Positions 35,816 through 44,040 of a stretch of DNA of 64,000 nt are shown here, one piece after another. The position numbers and the translations under genes are program-made. The first letter of the stretch is position 1. Every line of letters begins with the position of its first letter. This stretch comes from Prochlorococcus sp. scB241_528O2 (GTDB taxonomy: Bacteria > Cyanobacteriota > Cyanobacteriia > PCC-6307 > Cyanobiaceae). Where the stretch lies: positions 62,001-126,000 of the forward strand of contig JFLJ01000113.1 in the NCBI GenBank assembly GCA_000634115.1, written 5' to 3'. The notes beneath the pieces are model-generated. The model did no database searches. It saw only the letters and a program-made list of their open reading frames with translations, and was not told the DNA's origin.

Positions 35816-36592
35816 TCTGTTGATTACCCATAACCCATTTTTGTTATTTACTTCTACCTCTATGCCATATAACTTTTTAAGATTTTCACTATTTATAACC
35901 TTATTTTGATTCCCGTTAGCGATTATCTCGCCACTTTTTAGCATTATAACTCGGTCATAAATTGATGTAATCATTGAGATATCATGAGTTACACATATGA
36001 TTTTGGTATTTAATTTTGATAATTCATTAATCTTATCAATTACAAAAAACTTTGATTTATAATCTAAATTTGTAATTGGTTCATCCAGGATTAATATATC
36101 TGGTCTTTTAATTAACGCTCTTGCAATGAGAGAAATTTGTTTTTCTCCATCAGATAAATGAGAAAAATATTTTTTAGATAAACTTGATATATTCATATTT
36201 TGCATAATACTATTTACGATTTCATGATCTCTTTCAGATTTATTTGATATATAACAATATTTTCCATATAGTCCACTTAAAATTAAATCAAAAACTTTTA
36301 GTTTTGGATTTATTCTATTTTTAATATCATTATTTACGGTACTTATTCTTTTTCTTAGTTCCCACAAATTTATAAGTTCTTTGTCAAAAACTTTAATTAG
36401 CGATTTACTTGTTACTACAGGATATATGTTTCTATTAATTACTTCTAACAATGATGATTTACCTGAACCATTTGGTCCAATTAAAATCACATTCTCTGAA
36501 TGTGATAACTTTAAATTTAAATCTTTAATTACTCTATAACCATTCTTATAACAATTTATATTTTTTGCCTCAAACCAAAATTGACTAATCAC
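35804..36592 (-). CDS. ABC transporter ATP-binding protein (orphan)
   Basis: This 262-aa ATPase has Walker A LIGPNGSGKSSLLEVI, signature HLSDGEKQISLIARAL (LSDGE variant), Walker B ILILDEPITNL and H-loop CVTHDISM. It resembles the metal/molybdate-like (ModF/FecE) ATPase group. The start is GTG at 36592, overlapping by 1 nt the stop of a 33-aa membrane micro-ORF (TAGTG), which suggests coupling. No permease is encoded nearby. Confidence 0.82.
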   Translation of the reverse strand: MISQFWFEAKNINCYKNGYRVIKDLNLKLSHSENVILIGPNGSGKSSLLEVINRNIYPVVTSKSLIKVFDKELINLWELRKRISTVNNDIKNRINPKLKVFDLILSGLYGKYCYISNKSERDHEIVNSIMQNMNISSLSKKYFSHLSDGEKQISLIARALIKRPDILILDEPITNLDYKSKFFVIDKINELSKLNTKIICVTHDISMITSIYDRVIMLKSGEIIANGNQNKVINSENLKKLYGIEVEVNNKNGLWVINRLSK

Positions 36593-36693
36593 TAAAACTT
36601 ATTGCTCCAAAATATAATCAATTGAATCGAGCTTAAAATAAATATAAGAAGATAAAGCCAATTCAACCATGAAGGTCTATTTACTTTCTTCAT
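36592..36693 (-). CDS. 33-aa single-pass membrane micro-ORF
   Basis: This was translated by hand from ATG at 36693. The sequence is MKKVNRPSWLNWLYLLIFIL followed by SSIQLIIFWSNKF. It has a basic N-terminus and one hydrophobic segment. It begins 3 nt after the Rieske-gene stop, and its TAG overlaps the GTG of the ABC ATPase by 1 nt. This tight packing on one strand argues it is translated. The function is unknown. Confidence 0.6.
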   Translation of the reverse strand: MKKVNRPSWLNWLYLLIFILSSIQLIIFWSNKF

Positions 36694-36696
36694 AAA

Positions 36697-38019
36697 TTAT
36701 ATTATTAACATAAAAATTAGTAGTGGAGCAGCAAATCTTACAAATGTTTTTCTAATAATATCTATATTATTTATAATTTCTAATTTCTTTATCTCTGGGG
36801 GATATTTCAATATCACATTGTCGTATACGTTAAGCTGTTCAGTTTTATTAATATTTTTCCAAGGGTTATCTTTCTCTTCAGACTTCTTATACCATTTCCA
36901 AAAGTAATTTATTATTCTGTCTTCTCCCAATAATTTTATTTCATCTTTTTTAATTAATTCCAATTTGTGATTATATGTTTGGGTCTTTAAAATCATATAA
37001 TCCTCATCAAATATCTTATAAAAAATTTTTCTTTGAGTCTCTTTAAATAATATGAGGTTATTAAGTAGTTTATTTTTTAAAAATTTCCTGTAGTGCCTTA
37101 CTATTACTCTTGCTTTATTATTTCCTAGTGGAATATGATCCAGAACTTGTAAATATCGACATGCTGAAGGATTTCCTTTATAAATTAATATCCTTCCCGG
37201 TGGCATGTATTTTATACGGATAAATTCTTTTGAAGGATCATTTTTGTAGAAGTAAATACTTTCAATGTATTTATGAGTAACATTAATTTTTTGTTTAAAG
37301 CTAACAAGTACGTTTTTATTAACATCTTTATCAGGAATTGTATCCCCATGAACCCAAAATAGATGAAGTATATCTAAGTGATTTTCAATTATCCTTGACC
37401 AATCACATTTGAAGTCAACTAAAACCTGTTCCGATACAAAATCATCAATTAAAAAGCCATTATTAGATAATTCGTGATTACTTATAGGTGAATCCTCACT
37501 TAGATTATTTAAATCAGTCTCAGATTTTTTTGAAAAATGTACAAAAACATATCCATCTTTTTCTAAAGCTTTGTATTGAGATAAATGAATTTTTTTGGCG
37601 TAGTTATCATAGTTATTATCTATTATGTGGCTACAGGTTATTCGATCTAGATTTTGGCAACTTCCCTCAGATGAGAATTCTGCTCCGTGATATGGGCAAG
37701 TTATTACTCCATTTGATAATGTTCCTCCAAAAAAGGATGCACCCCTATGAGGACAAATATTCTTAATGCACTTTACATTTTCATTTCCATCTCTGTAAAG
37801 AACAAGAGGCTCATCATAGAGGGAAAAATAATGAAGTTTATTTTTTTTTAGTTCTGTTGAAGGACAAATTGCATACCAACCAAATAAACCTATATTTAAA
37901 TCATTTTTATTTTCTCTAAAATCAAACGAATCAATTTTTACTACCGATCCTTTCTCAAAAGGCTTAAGAACGGTATTTAAGTCTTTAGATTTAAAAAAAT
38001 TAATTTGTTTGTTTTCCAT
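36697..38019 (-). CDS. Rieske 2Fe-2S oxygenase, PaO/Tic55-like
   Basis: The 440-aa protein has a Rieske centre (CPHRGASFFGGTL and CPYHGAEF, around residues 88-112). The mononuclear-iron motif ENHLDILHLFWVHGDT near residue 215 follows, then a PaO-like C-terminal region and a hydrophobic end (FAAPLLIFMLII) that may anchor it. Relatives include pheophorbide a oxygenase, chlorophyllide a oxygenase and Tic55. The substrate is unknown and a chlorophyll breakdown role would be inference. It heads a three-gene minus-strand set. Confidence 0.85.
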   Translation of the reverse strand: MENKQINFFKSKDLNTVLKPFEKGSVVKIDSFDFRENKNDLNIGLFGWYAICPSTELKKNKLHYFSLYDEPLVLYRDGNENVKCIKNICPHRGASFFGGTLSNGVITCPYHGAEFSSEGSCQNLDRITCSHIIDNNYDNYAKKIHLSQYKALEKDGYVFVHFSKKSETDLNNLSEDSPISNHELSNNGFLIDDFVSEQVLVDFKCDWSRIIENHLDILHLFWVHGDTIPDKDVNKNVLVSFKQKINVTHKYIESIYFYKNDPSKEFIRIKYMPPGRILIYKGNPSACRYLQVLDHIPLGNNKARVIVRHYRKFLKNKLLNNLILFKETQRKIFYKIFDEDYMILKTQTYNHKLELIKKDEIKLLGEDRIINYFWKWYKKSEEKDNPWKNINKTEQLNVYDNVILKYPPEIKKLEIINNIDIIRKTFVRFAAPLLIFMLII

Positions 38020-38178
38020 AAATTAATTTCTTTTTATTGACTAGTTATCTATCGAAACTATAACCCAAGTAAATAATTAATTTCTATTAAAAGTAGAATT
38101 CTCTATTATTTGTAGCAATAATTGTGTCTTTCTAAAATATAATGAAACTCTTGTGTTTTTATCTATCTGTCTTTAATT

Positions 38179-38373
38179 TTATGATTCTTGAATCTTTTGC
38201 AATTCTTTTAAATTTTTTATGTAATCATTAGCATCTTCAATATTTTTGTGGAAATTGCACTGGCCGAGATAACAACCTATAAATCTTAAGAATGTTCTTT
38301 TACCACCACTAATTTCATATCTATGTATTGTTCCTCCATCAATAGGAGAATATATTAATTCTGGTAATGCCAT
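38179..38373 (-). CDS. 64-aa conserved hypothetical protein
   Basis: This small soluble protein (ALPELIYSPIDGGTIHRYEI, then FLRFIGCYLGQCNFHKNIED) has a C-X4-C pair near residue 37 and a helical C-terminus. It has no membrane segment. It stands alone between long AT-rich spacers. I do not recognise it. Confidence 0.6.
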   Translation of the reverse strand: MALPELIYSPIDGGTIHRYEISGGKRTFLRFIGCYLGQCNFHKNIEDANDYIKNLKELQKIQES

Positions 38374-38736
38374 ATGTTTTTATCCGAAAACTTAATTAAA
38401 CAATAATTCAAGCAATAATACATTGCCATAGCTAAGGCATGTTTTTTAATAATTAATTTATTTATTTTTGGTTAATTATTTATTGAATCCCTAAGAATTT
38501 TTTGTTTTTTGTTATTTTAGATATAAATTTAAATTAGGCTAAAACTATATAGGTTCCTTTTAAAAAATTAACTAAAATATTCAATATTTAATATTCTCCT
38601 ATAGAAAGTTTTTAATTTCTTATTAATGAAATAACTAAATTGTATATACAAATTTTTAATTTCTATAATTTTTAATAAAAAATATTCGACAATTTTTGAT
38701 ACTAAATTATATTAAACGTGAAATTTATAAAATATA
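38374..38736. other. 363-nt AT-rich spacer without a convincing gene
   Basis: This stretch is extremely AT-rich with stops in all frames. The only structure I see is a hairpin at 38421-38441 (TGCC/GGCA arms with one bulge) followed by TTTTTT on the plus strand. This could be a terminator for an unseen plus-strand transcript. No gene, repeat or RNA family was recognised. Confidence 0.5.
38421..38447 (+). terminator. possible intrinsic terminator hairpin
   Basis: CATTGCC and GGCATG can pair with a one-base bulge around an 8-nt loop, followed by six T. No annotated plus-strand gene lies just upstream (the 64-aa gene is on the opposite strand). It may be a chance hairpin or the end of a short unannotated RNA. 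Confidence 0.25.
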
Positions 38737-39078
38737 ATGATTAAAAGAGTTTTGTCGTTTTTCATTTTAACTTTGCTTCTTCTATTTAGTAGTCCAGTTT
38801 ACTCATTAGATACTTCATCTAAAACTCTTGAAAAGTATACAAAGAAAATTTCTAATAAATTCACTAGAACTTATTGCAACACTACCAAATTTGGTATTTC
38901 TTATGAAGGAGCTTTGGCCTTTGCTATTGGAGAAACAAATAAGGAATTTAAAAATAATAAACTCAATAAGTTTATAGATTATTATCTACTAAAAAACTCA
39001 ATAGTTGATGGTTTAGAAAATAATTGCCAGATTTATGATTTTGCTATTAGTAATTTAGATAATTTAGAATTTAATTAG
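38737..39078 (+). CDS. exported 113-aa hypothetical protein
   Basis: A clear signal peptide (VLSFFILTLLLLFSSPVYS) is followed by a helical mature region. Two Cys (RTYCNTTKFG and ENNCQIYD) may form a disulfide, consistent with export. The mature part (FGISYEGALAFAIGETNKEF) has no family I recognise. It stands alone on the plus strand. Confidence 0.7.
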   Translation: MIKRVLSFFILTLLLLFSSPVYSLDTSSKTLEKYTKKISNKFTRTYCNTTKFGISYEGALAFAIGETNKEFKNNKLNKFIDYYLLKNSIVDGLENNCQIYDFAISNLDNLEFN

Positions 39079-39100
39079 ATAAATTGAAACTGTTGAAGTT

Positions 39101-39283
39101 TTATTTTCTACCTATCCAATCATTAGGTTTCTCCATCATCCACTCGAAAATACCTTTAGTATCAAGATTTATAGATACATAAACAAACAATATTGGAAAT
39201 AATAAAATTACACCTCCAATAACGGCTAACTCTATATTATTTATCCCCATCTCGCTGATTGTTAAGGCGAAATAATTAATCAT
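39101..39283 (-). CDS. 60-aa single-pass membrane protein
   Basis: One hydrophobic segment (IELAVIGGVILLFPILFVYVS) lies in the middle, with a C-terminal soluble tail (GIFEWMMEKPNDWIGRK). It is convergent with the exported 113-aa gene with a 22-nt gap. Picocyanobacteria encode many such small thylakoid-type proteins, and I cannot assign this one. Confidence 0.55.
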   Translation of the reverse strand: MINYFALTISEMGINNIELAVIGGVILLFPILFVYVSINLDTKGIFEWMMEKPNDWIGRK

Positions 39284-39451
39284 TATCTTTATAGTATTGA
39301 AGTTTATTTATTACATAATTTATAAAAAAATATTTATTCTTTCACATTTTTATTAAAAATCTTAATTCTTTATATTGAATGATTTGTATAAAGTACCTAT
39401 TTTATTTAGGTTTACTTTTTAATAATCTAAATATTATAAGTTAATTATTGA

Positions 39452-39601
39452 ATGGTAATGAATCATGAAATTATAATTTTCACACCTGTTTTTATAGTAT
39501 TAATTGGATTTATAGTTTTTTCAATTTTAAAGAAAAGAAAAAGATCAGCTAAAAGTATTTATAAATTGATAGATGATTTAGAAAAAAAATACATATATTA
39601 A
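39452..39601 (+). CDS. 49-aa membrane micro-ORF
   Basis: This was translated by hand (ATG at 39452, or the third codon). MVMNHEIIIFTPVFIVLIGF is hydrophobic, followed by IVFSILKKRKRSAKSIYKLI and an acidic/basic tail. The order is one membrane helix and then a positively charged helix. It is below the ORF-track cutoff. The even hydrophobic-then-basic design is typical of real small membrane proteins, but no homologue was checked. Confidence 0.5.
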   Translation: MVMNHEIIIFTPVFIVLIGFIVFSILKKRKRSAKSIYKLIDDLEKKYIY

Positions 39602-39626
39602 TAGTTTTTTAAATGAAAAATATTTT

Positions 39627-39923
39627 TTAATCAAATTCTATACCAACTTCTTCTTTTAAATCTCTATCCAAATCTGGAAGTTGCGTTTCAACCCAATGAT
39701 CTTTATTATCAATACCCGCTGCATTAACATAGTTCATAATATGTTGATCTACTTGTTTGTAAAGATCATGCAAATTTAAATTCATACGAATGTCATGTGC
39801 AATTTCAGATACTTGTTCTTCAGTTAGACAATGATCTGGATGAAGTAAATCACAGCATGGAATTCTCTTTTCAATCAATTCATTTAGATTGATTTTTATT
39901 TCATAATCTTGATGAACAGTCAT
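39627..39923 (-). CDS. 98-aa hypothetical protein
   Basis: This is an acidic soluble protein with no signal or membrane segment. The N-terminal half has a Cys pair (RIPCCDLLHPDHC), and the rest is helical (EEQVSEIAHDIRMNLNLHDLY). The CCxxxHPDHC patch could bind metal but matches no known motif. It stands in the small-ORF region. Confidence 0.6.
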   Translation of the reverse strand: MTVHQDYEIKINLNELIEKRIPCCDLLHPDHCLTEEQVSEIAHDIRMNLNLHDLYKQVDQHIMNYVNAAGIDNKDHWVETQLPDLDRDLKEEVGIEFD

Positions 39924-40015
39924 TGATTTTATATCTTTATTTTGATTCTAATTACGGTTAAGGTTTTGTATATCATTAGTTTTGAAACAAAGTTTTTAAT
40001 TATCAAACAATTATT

Positions 40016-40165
40016 TTAAATAAATAAATCTTGCAAGTCTTTATATGATTCATCATTCTCTTTAGAGGTTGATAAAGGGACATCTTGATCCATCAAAAGT
40101 TCTTTTTTTGAAATATAGAAAAGATAAGCAAGGGCCACAAAAAGTAAGCAAACCGGTAAAATCAT
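40016..40165 (-). CDS. 49-aa N-terminally anchored micro-ORF
   Basis: This was translated by hand from ATG at 40165. MILPVCLLFVALAYLFYISK is a membrane helix, followed by a hydrophilic acidic tail (KELLMDQDVPLSTSKENDES). It is below the track cutoff. It lies on the minus strand, divergent from the 128-aa RHH-like gene with a 76-nt gap. Confidence 0.5.
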   Translation of the reverse strand: MILPVCLLFVALAYLFYISKKELLMDQDVPLSTSKENDESYKDLQDLFI

Positions 40166-40241
40166 TAGTAATTTATTGACTTATTATGAATATAGTGCAA
40201 CACTTATAACATTCAAGTGCTGAACTTTAGTTTGTTCTTAT

Positions 40242-40628
40242 ATGCCTACAAAGAAAAAAAGGGTTGGTTTTATTCCAAGAGATGATGTTATTAAAATAAT
40301 TGATCAATTAAGCATAGAGAATAATTTAAGTTATTCAAAAATAATAAGTATTTTAGTAGAGGAGGCACTCTCTATAAGAGGTATATTTAACAAAAAAACT
40401 GGTAAATTAAATTATAAGATTAAGGAATCTTCTGGATATTCCCCTAATGAATCTGTTTATCTTAAAGCTAGTGATAAATTTGAAATTAATACTAAATTTA
40501 TAAATAAAAATTTAGTTAAAACAAATCCTTCCAGTCATACAGATCAGGACACTTTTGATTTACAAACTTATAAAAAGTTCTTATCATTTCTTAAATTTCA
40601 GGAATTGATGGATGAATATAATACTTAG
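40242..40628 (+). CDS. 128-aa hypothetical, possible ribbon-helix-helix N-terminus
   Basis: The first 50 residues (KKRVGFIPRDDVIKIIDQLS, then NNLSYSKIISILVEEALSI) have the strand-helix-helix spacing of CopG/MetJ-type DNA-binding proteins. The rest is low-complexity, rich in Asn, Lys and Ser. No partner toxin is seen beside it. The regulator assignment is based on pattern only. Confidence 0.55.
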   Translation: MPTKKKRVGFIPRDDVIKIIDQLSIENNLSYSKIISILVEEALSIRGIFNKKTGKLNYKIKESSGYSPNESVYLKASDKFEINTKFINKNLVKTNPSSHTDQDTFDLQTYKKFLSFLKFQELMDEYNT

Positions 40629-40760
40629 AAAGTGTTGCTAAGTGCTTCACTATAAGTTAATTTTAATATGTAATTATTTTCTAGGGTATTTATCATTCAA
40701 AATTATTTTTTACTATTTCAAAGTAATGAAATTAATTAATCCATAAAATATTTATTTGTT

Positions 40761-41075
40761 ATGAATTCATCATCCCAAATTCTATCTATAAATCTTTTAC
40801 CTCCTGAAAAGTTATATTGTAATTTTAATTATTGGAGTTCCTTATTCTCTCAGGATATGCAAATCTTATGGGATCGAGCACATGGTGTCCCTCTAGAGCA
40901 ACTCCCAAAAGGAGCTTCTGATATGATTTTCCCGTATTTGTTGTTGGCACTTTCAGATTATAAGAGTTCTCAAATAAATAAAATGAATGGAATTGGATTA
41001 GATAATCTATTAAGCCTTTGGTTTGATAAGTACTTGTTGAATAAAAATGGTTACTTCGAACTAATTAAAAAGTAA
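40761..41075 (+). CDS. 104-aa conserved hypothetical protein
   Basis: This is a soluble protein with several aromatic residues (LYCNFNYWSSLFSQDMQILWD) and a helical C-terminus (LLSLWFDKYLLNKNGYFEL). It has no membrane segment or known motif. It stands alone with 132 nt of spacer upstream. I do not recognise it, although the composition is typical of real Prochlorococcus proteins. Confidence 0.55.
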   Translation: MNSSSQILSINLLPPEKLYCNFNYWSSLFSQDMQILWDRAHGVPLEQLPKGASDMIFPYLLLALSDYKSSQINKMNGIGLDNLLSLWFDKYLLNKNGYFELIKK

Positions 41076-41567
41076 ATTTTTAAGGTTAATTCTGTCCATT
41101 ATAAATAAATTTATATAAGGATATTTATTTCTCATGAAAAACTTATTAGTGTTTATTTTTTAATTGTAATATTATTAATTTTTCTATAAATTGAATATAT
41201 GTTCGATGATAATCTCATGAAATTGCTTTTAAAAAATATTCGTATTGCTGTCTTGATAATAATAAATAGAAGAGATATAAAATCAAGAATAAATAGATAA
41301 ATGAATTTTAATTCAAAGAACCTGAGTTTAATATTAAATTTATTATTTTTTTTGCTTATATTTATTATTTAATTTTTTATTCTAAAGTATTTTATTTTTT
41401 GGATCTTAAAGATAGGTTACAAAATTTTCGTAATACTATATTTTAAATTTTCTTAATAATGAAAGAAATATATTTATTTCTGATATTTCTTTTAAAATTT
41501 TCTCATTTATATATTTTGTTGACTTTTCTAGTTTAAGAGATGATAATGACAAAAATAATTTTTAATT
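41076..41567. other. 492-nt AT-rich stretch with two doubtful micro-ORFs
   Basis: Most of this spacer has stops in every frame. Two plus-strand ORFs abut as TAA-ATG: 41199-41300 (33 aa, MFDDNLMKLLLKNIRIAVLI) and 41301-41372 (23 aa, hydrophobic MNFNSKNLSLILNLLFFLL). Either may be real, but length and composition alone cannot show it. Nothing else was recognised. Confidence 0.4.
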
Positions 41568-41741
41568 GTGATTCCCCTCTCAGATACTTTTGATGATTTT
41601 GTTGACGATCTTCTAACTTCCGAAGATTATTTACTAAAGGGCGAACTTGATTTTTTACTTATGCAACATTTATTTAATTCAATTGATTTAAAGGTTATTA
41701 AATCAACTGAATTTTGTGATAAAGATTCATTAGCTGCTTAA
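41568..41741 (+). CDS. 57-aa acidic small protein
   Basis: This was translated by hand with a GTG start at 41568. MIPLSDTFDDFVDDLLTSED is followed by YLLKGELDFLLMQHLFNSID and a short tail. It is acidic, helical and soluble. Its codon use is coding-like compared with the surrounding spacer. It lies 6 nt before the next micro-ORF. The function is unknown. Confidence 0.5.
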   Translation: MIPLSDTFDDFVDDLLTSEDYLLKGELDFLLMQHLFNSIDLKVIKSTEFCDKDSLAA

Positions 41742-41747
41742 TTTTTT

Positions 41748-41867
41748 ATGAAATATTTATATGACAAGATTTGGGTTCCTATCTTTGGCTATATTTTGTC
41801 CAAATTTGTTTTTATAATTGAAGGTAAGAGTAAGAAGCAATATACTAAAGAAAACAAGATTAATTAA
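41748..41867 (+). CDS. 39-aa basic micro-ORF
   Basis: This was translated by hand (ATG at 41748). MKYLYDKIWVPIFGYILSKF has a hydrophobic/aromatic N-terminal half, followed by a Lys-rich tail. It follows the 57-aa ORF by 6 nt, so the two may form one transcript. Confidence rests on spacing and composition only. Confidence 0.4.
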   Translation: MKYLYDKIWVPIFGYILSKFVFIIEGKSKKQYTKENKIN

Positions 41868-42000
41868 TTTTCAGCTTAATTAAGTATCTTTTAATACATA
41901 TTTAATATCAATATATTTTGATAACAACATAAGATATACTTTTATTTAATGAATATATCCATTTTTAAAATATAAATTAATTGCTTTTTAGCAAATAAAA

Positions 42001-42183
42001 ATGAGCTACAAAAATACTTTAAAGCCATATACTGTTCATTATCGTGACTATCAAAATATAAGATTAGAAAATTGTTTTTATGCTTTTGACGCTTATGAAG
42101 CTAGAACACTTGCAATGGAATTTAATAAGTATATTCATGAACATCCAAATAGTATTGACCTTATAAGATGTGAAAATGAATGA
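42001..42183 (+). CDS. 60-aa hypothetical protein
   Basis: This small soluble protein (KPYTVHYRDYQNIRLENCFY, then AFDAYEARTLAMEFNKYIHE) has a beta-strand start and a helical end. The layout resembles small phage- and picocyanobacteria-shared proteins with a YRDY...FDAYEARTLA pattern, but I cannot assign a function. It is convergent with the urtE remnant, with a 31-nt gap. Confidence 0.6.
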   Translation: MSYKNTLKPYTVHYRDYQNIRLENCFYAFDAYEARTLAMEFNKYIHEHPNSIDLIRCENE

Positions 42184-42214
42184 AATTTTTAGTTATTTAA
42201 GAATAATTAATAAT

Positions 42215-42773
42215 TTAAACTTTTAAGAATTTGTCAATAACTGCTTGACTTAACTCACTAGTATTCCCGCTTGCAACAATTCCTCCGCGTTGCATCGCAT
42301 AATATCTATTTGCTTGTCTAACAAAATGCAATTGTTGTTCTACTAATAAAACACCAATACCCTGTATCTCTTATTATCTGATTGATTGCATTCTCAATAT
42401 CTAAAACTATATTTGGCTGGATTCCTTCAGTTGGTTCGTCAAGCAATAGTAGTTGTGGTTTGCCTAACAATGCTCTTGCAATAGCCAGTTGTTGTTGCTG
42501 ACCTCCACTAAGATCTCCTCCTTTCCTTTTAAAAAAGTCTTTTAAGATTGGAAATAAGTCATAAATAAATGGATCTATTCTTCTGTTCCTAGATAATCCA
42601 CCTGGCAGAGACTCCATTCCTAACATTAGGTTCTCTTCAACTGATAAGTAAGGAATAATTTCTCTGCCTTGAGGAACATAAGCCATACCTTTTCTAGCCC
42701 TCATATGAGGTACCTTTCTGTTAATATTTTCTCCACTTAAATAAATATCTCCTTTTTTTTGCTTTAGAAGTTT
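42215..42773 (-). pseudogene. urtE: urtE remnant (urea ABC transporter ATPase), truncated and frameshifted
   Basis: Translation of the complement gives LLKQKKGDIYLSGENINRK leading into RKGMAYVPQGREIIPYLSVE, then LSGGQQQQLAIARALL and LLLLDEPTEGIQPN, typical of UrtE/LivF-type ATPases. The first ~60 residues with Walker A are missing. An extra G in a GGG run (plus 42360-42362) shifts the frame. After it the true C-terminus continues as LLVEQQLHFVRQANRYYAMQ, ending FLKV. The remnant starts where the gpgS stop lies. The track ORF 42318-42704 is only part of it. Confidence 0.88.
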
Positions 42774-43990
42774 TTAATTAATTCTTTCTCATTAATCTTT
42801 ATATCTTTTGAACCCGCAATGGCCAAATCTTCTTGAAGTTTGTTTTCGCAAGAGAGAACTCTAGACCAACTTGGTAACTGCTGAGTTGTAGGGCAAGCTA
42901 GATAACCTTCGGTAGCGGGTCTCAATAATTTGGCAAATTTTTGTACTGACAGCTCTTCTTCATGTCTATCATATGGAAGTTGATTAACTGCTGAATCTAA
43001 TCCAAATTGTTTTACACGATCTTCACCAACCCTTTTATAAAGAACTTCTAAAGTCGCTAGTTGAGTGCTAGTTAGTGTTTCTGCTTGGTGCTCCATAAGA
43101 CCTCTCAAAACACTCGAAAGTATTTCAGTACACATTTTTTGCAACCCTTCTCTGGAAGAATCTCCAATATTTTTGTGTTTATGATCAAACAATCCTAGGT
43201 CAACCTGGGCTATTTTGGATGTTCTTACGTTTCTATATACTTCAGATAATAAACCAATTTCTAAACCCCAGTCGCAAGGAATTCTTAAATTCATAGCAAG
43301 ATCTTTAGTAAAGGCAAACTCACCCGCTAATGGATATCTAAATGATTGAAGATATTGTAAAAAAGGACCTTTGCCAACTAACTGTTCCAGACTAGCCAAT
43401 AGAGGACCAACAAATAATCTTGTCGCTCTACCTTGTAATTGATTTGTTTCTAAAGATAATCTACTGTAAAAAGCTTTTACATAAGATATTCCATATGATT
43501 CATCCAGAAGTGGAAGGATCATTCTGGAAGGATATAAAGGACTAAACGTTCTTATGTCAGCATCAAAAAGAGCTACAACATCTGATTTCCTAGTGGCGAC
43601 GCCAATGCCTTGCCAGACAGCCCATCCTTTACCTGGCGTTCCCAAAAGTTCTAGCCCATTTTTTTCTTGATTTTTTAAAAGTTCTATAACATAAGGAGAA
43701 TTAGTCCATTGCACATGAACTGGGAATGGCATCGAGTCAAAAAATGACTTTGCTGCTTTAACTTGCTCAAGAGTTTTTGCAGATAGCGCAATAACTAATT
43801 CGTTTAAACCTTTAAGGTTTTTTAAAACTTCTCTTATATCTTTTAATGCTGGTCGTTCAAATTCTTCATATAAGCAAGGAATTAATATAGTTGTTGGTCT
43901 TTTTTTTAGATTTTTGTTTAGTTCATTAAGTAGATCTAGAGTAACACCATATTCATGTATTGTTGTGATTAACCCTTGTTGAAAGTCCAT
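42764..43990 (-). CDS. gpgS: glucosyl-3-phosphoglycerate synthase
   Basis: This 408-aa family 2/81-like glycosyltransferase would transfer glucose from a nucleotide sugar (probably ADP-glucose) to 3-phosphoglycerate. The nucleotide/metal motif VVALFDADIRTF is present, along with TTILIPCLYEEF at the N-terminus and CDWGLEIGLLSEVYRN. Its last residues (KELIKNF) run into the urtE remnant, so the exact C-terminus may have been remade by the deletion. It is divergent from the GH13 phosphorylase-like gene, with a short shared spacer. Confidence 0.85.
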   Translation of the reverse strand: MDFQQGLITTIHEYGVTLDLLNELNKNLKKRPTTILIPCLYEEFERPALKDIREVLKNLKGLNELVIALSAKTLEQVKAAKSFFDSMPFPVHVQWTNSPYVIELLKNQEKNGLELLGTPGKGWAVWQGIGVATRKSDVVALFDADIRTFSPLYPSRMILPLLDESYGISYVKAFYSRLSLETNQLQGRATRLFVGPLLASLEQLVGKGPFLQYLQSFRYPLAGEFAFTKDLAMNLRIPCDWGLEIGLLSEVYRNVRTSKIAQVDLGLFDHKHKNIGDSSREGLQKMCTEILSSVLRGLMEHQAETLTSTQLATLEVLYKRVGEDRVKQFGLDSAVNQLPYDRHEEELSVQKFAKLLRPATEGYLACPTTQQLPSWSRVLSCENKLQEDLAIAGSKDIKINEKELIKNF

Positions 43991-44040
43991 TTTCTAATTG
44001 ATGTGCAGAATAGTATTAATACTTCAATGATTTTTTCAAA

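Noticed and set aside
42318-42704. 128-aa UrtE-like ORF taken as an intact short gene
   Set aside because: The family N-terminus (Walker A) is absent and the true C-terminus continues in another frame after a one-base insertion, so it is annotated as a pseudogene spanning 42215-42773.
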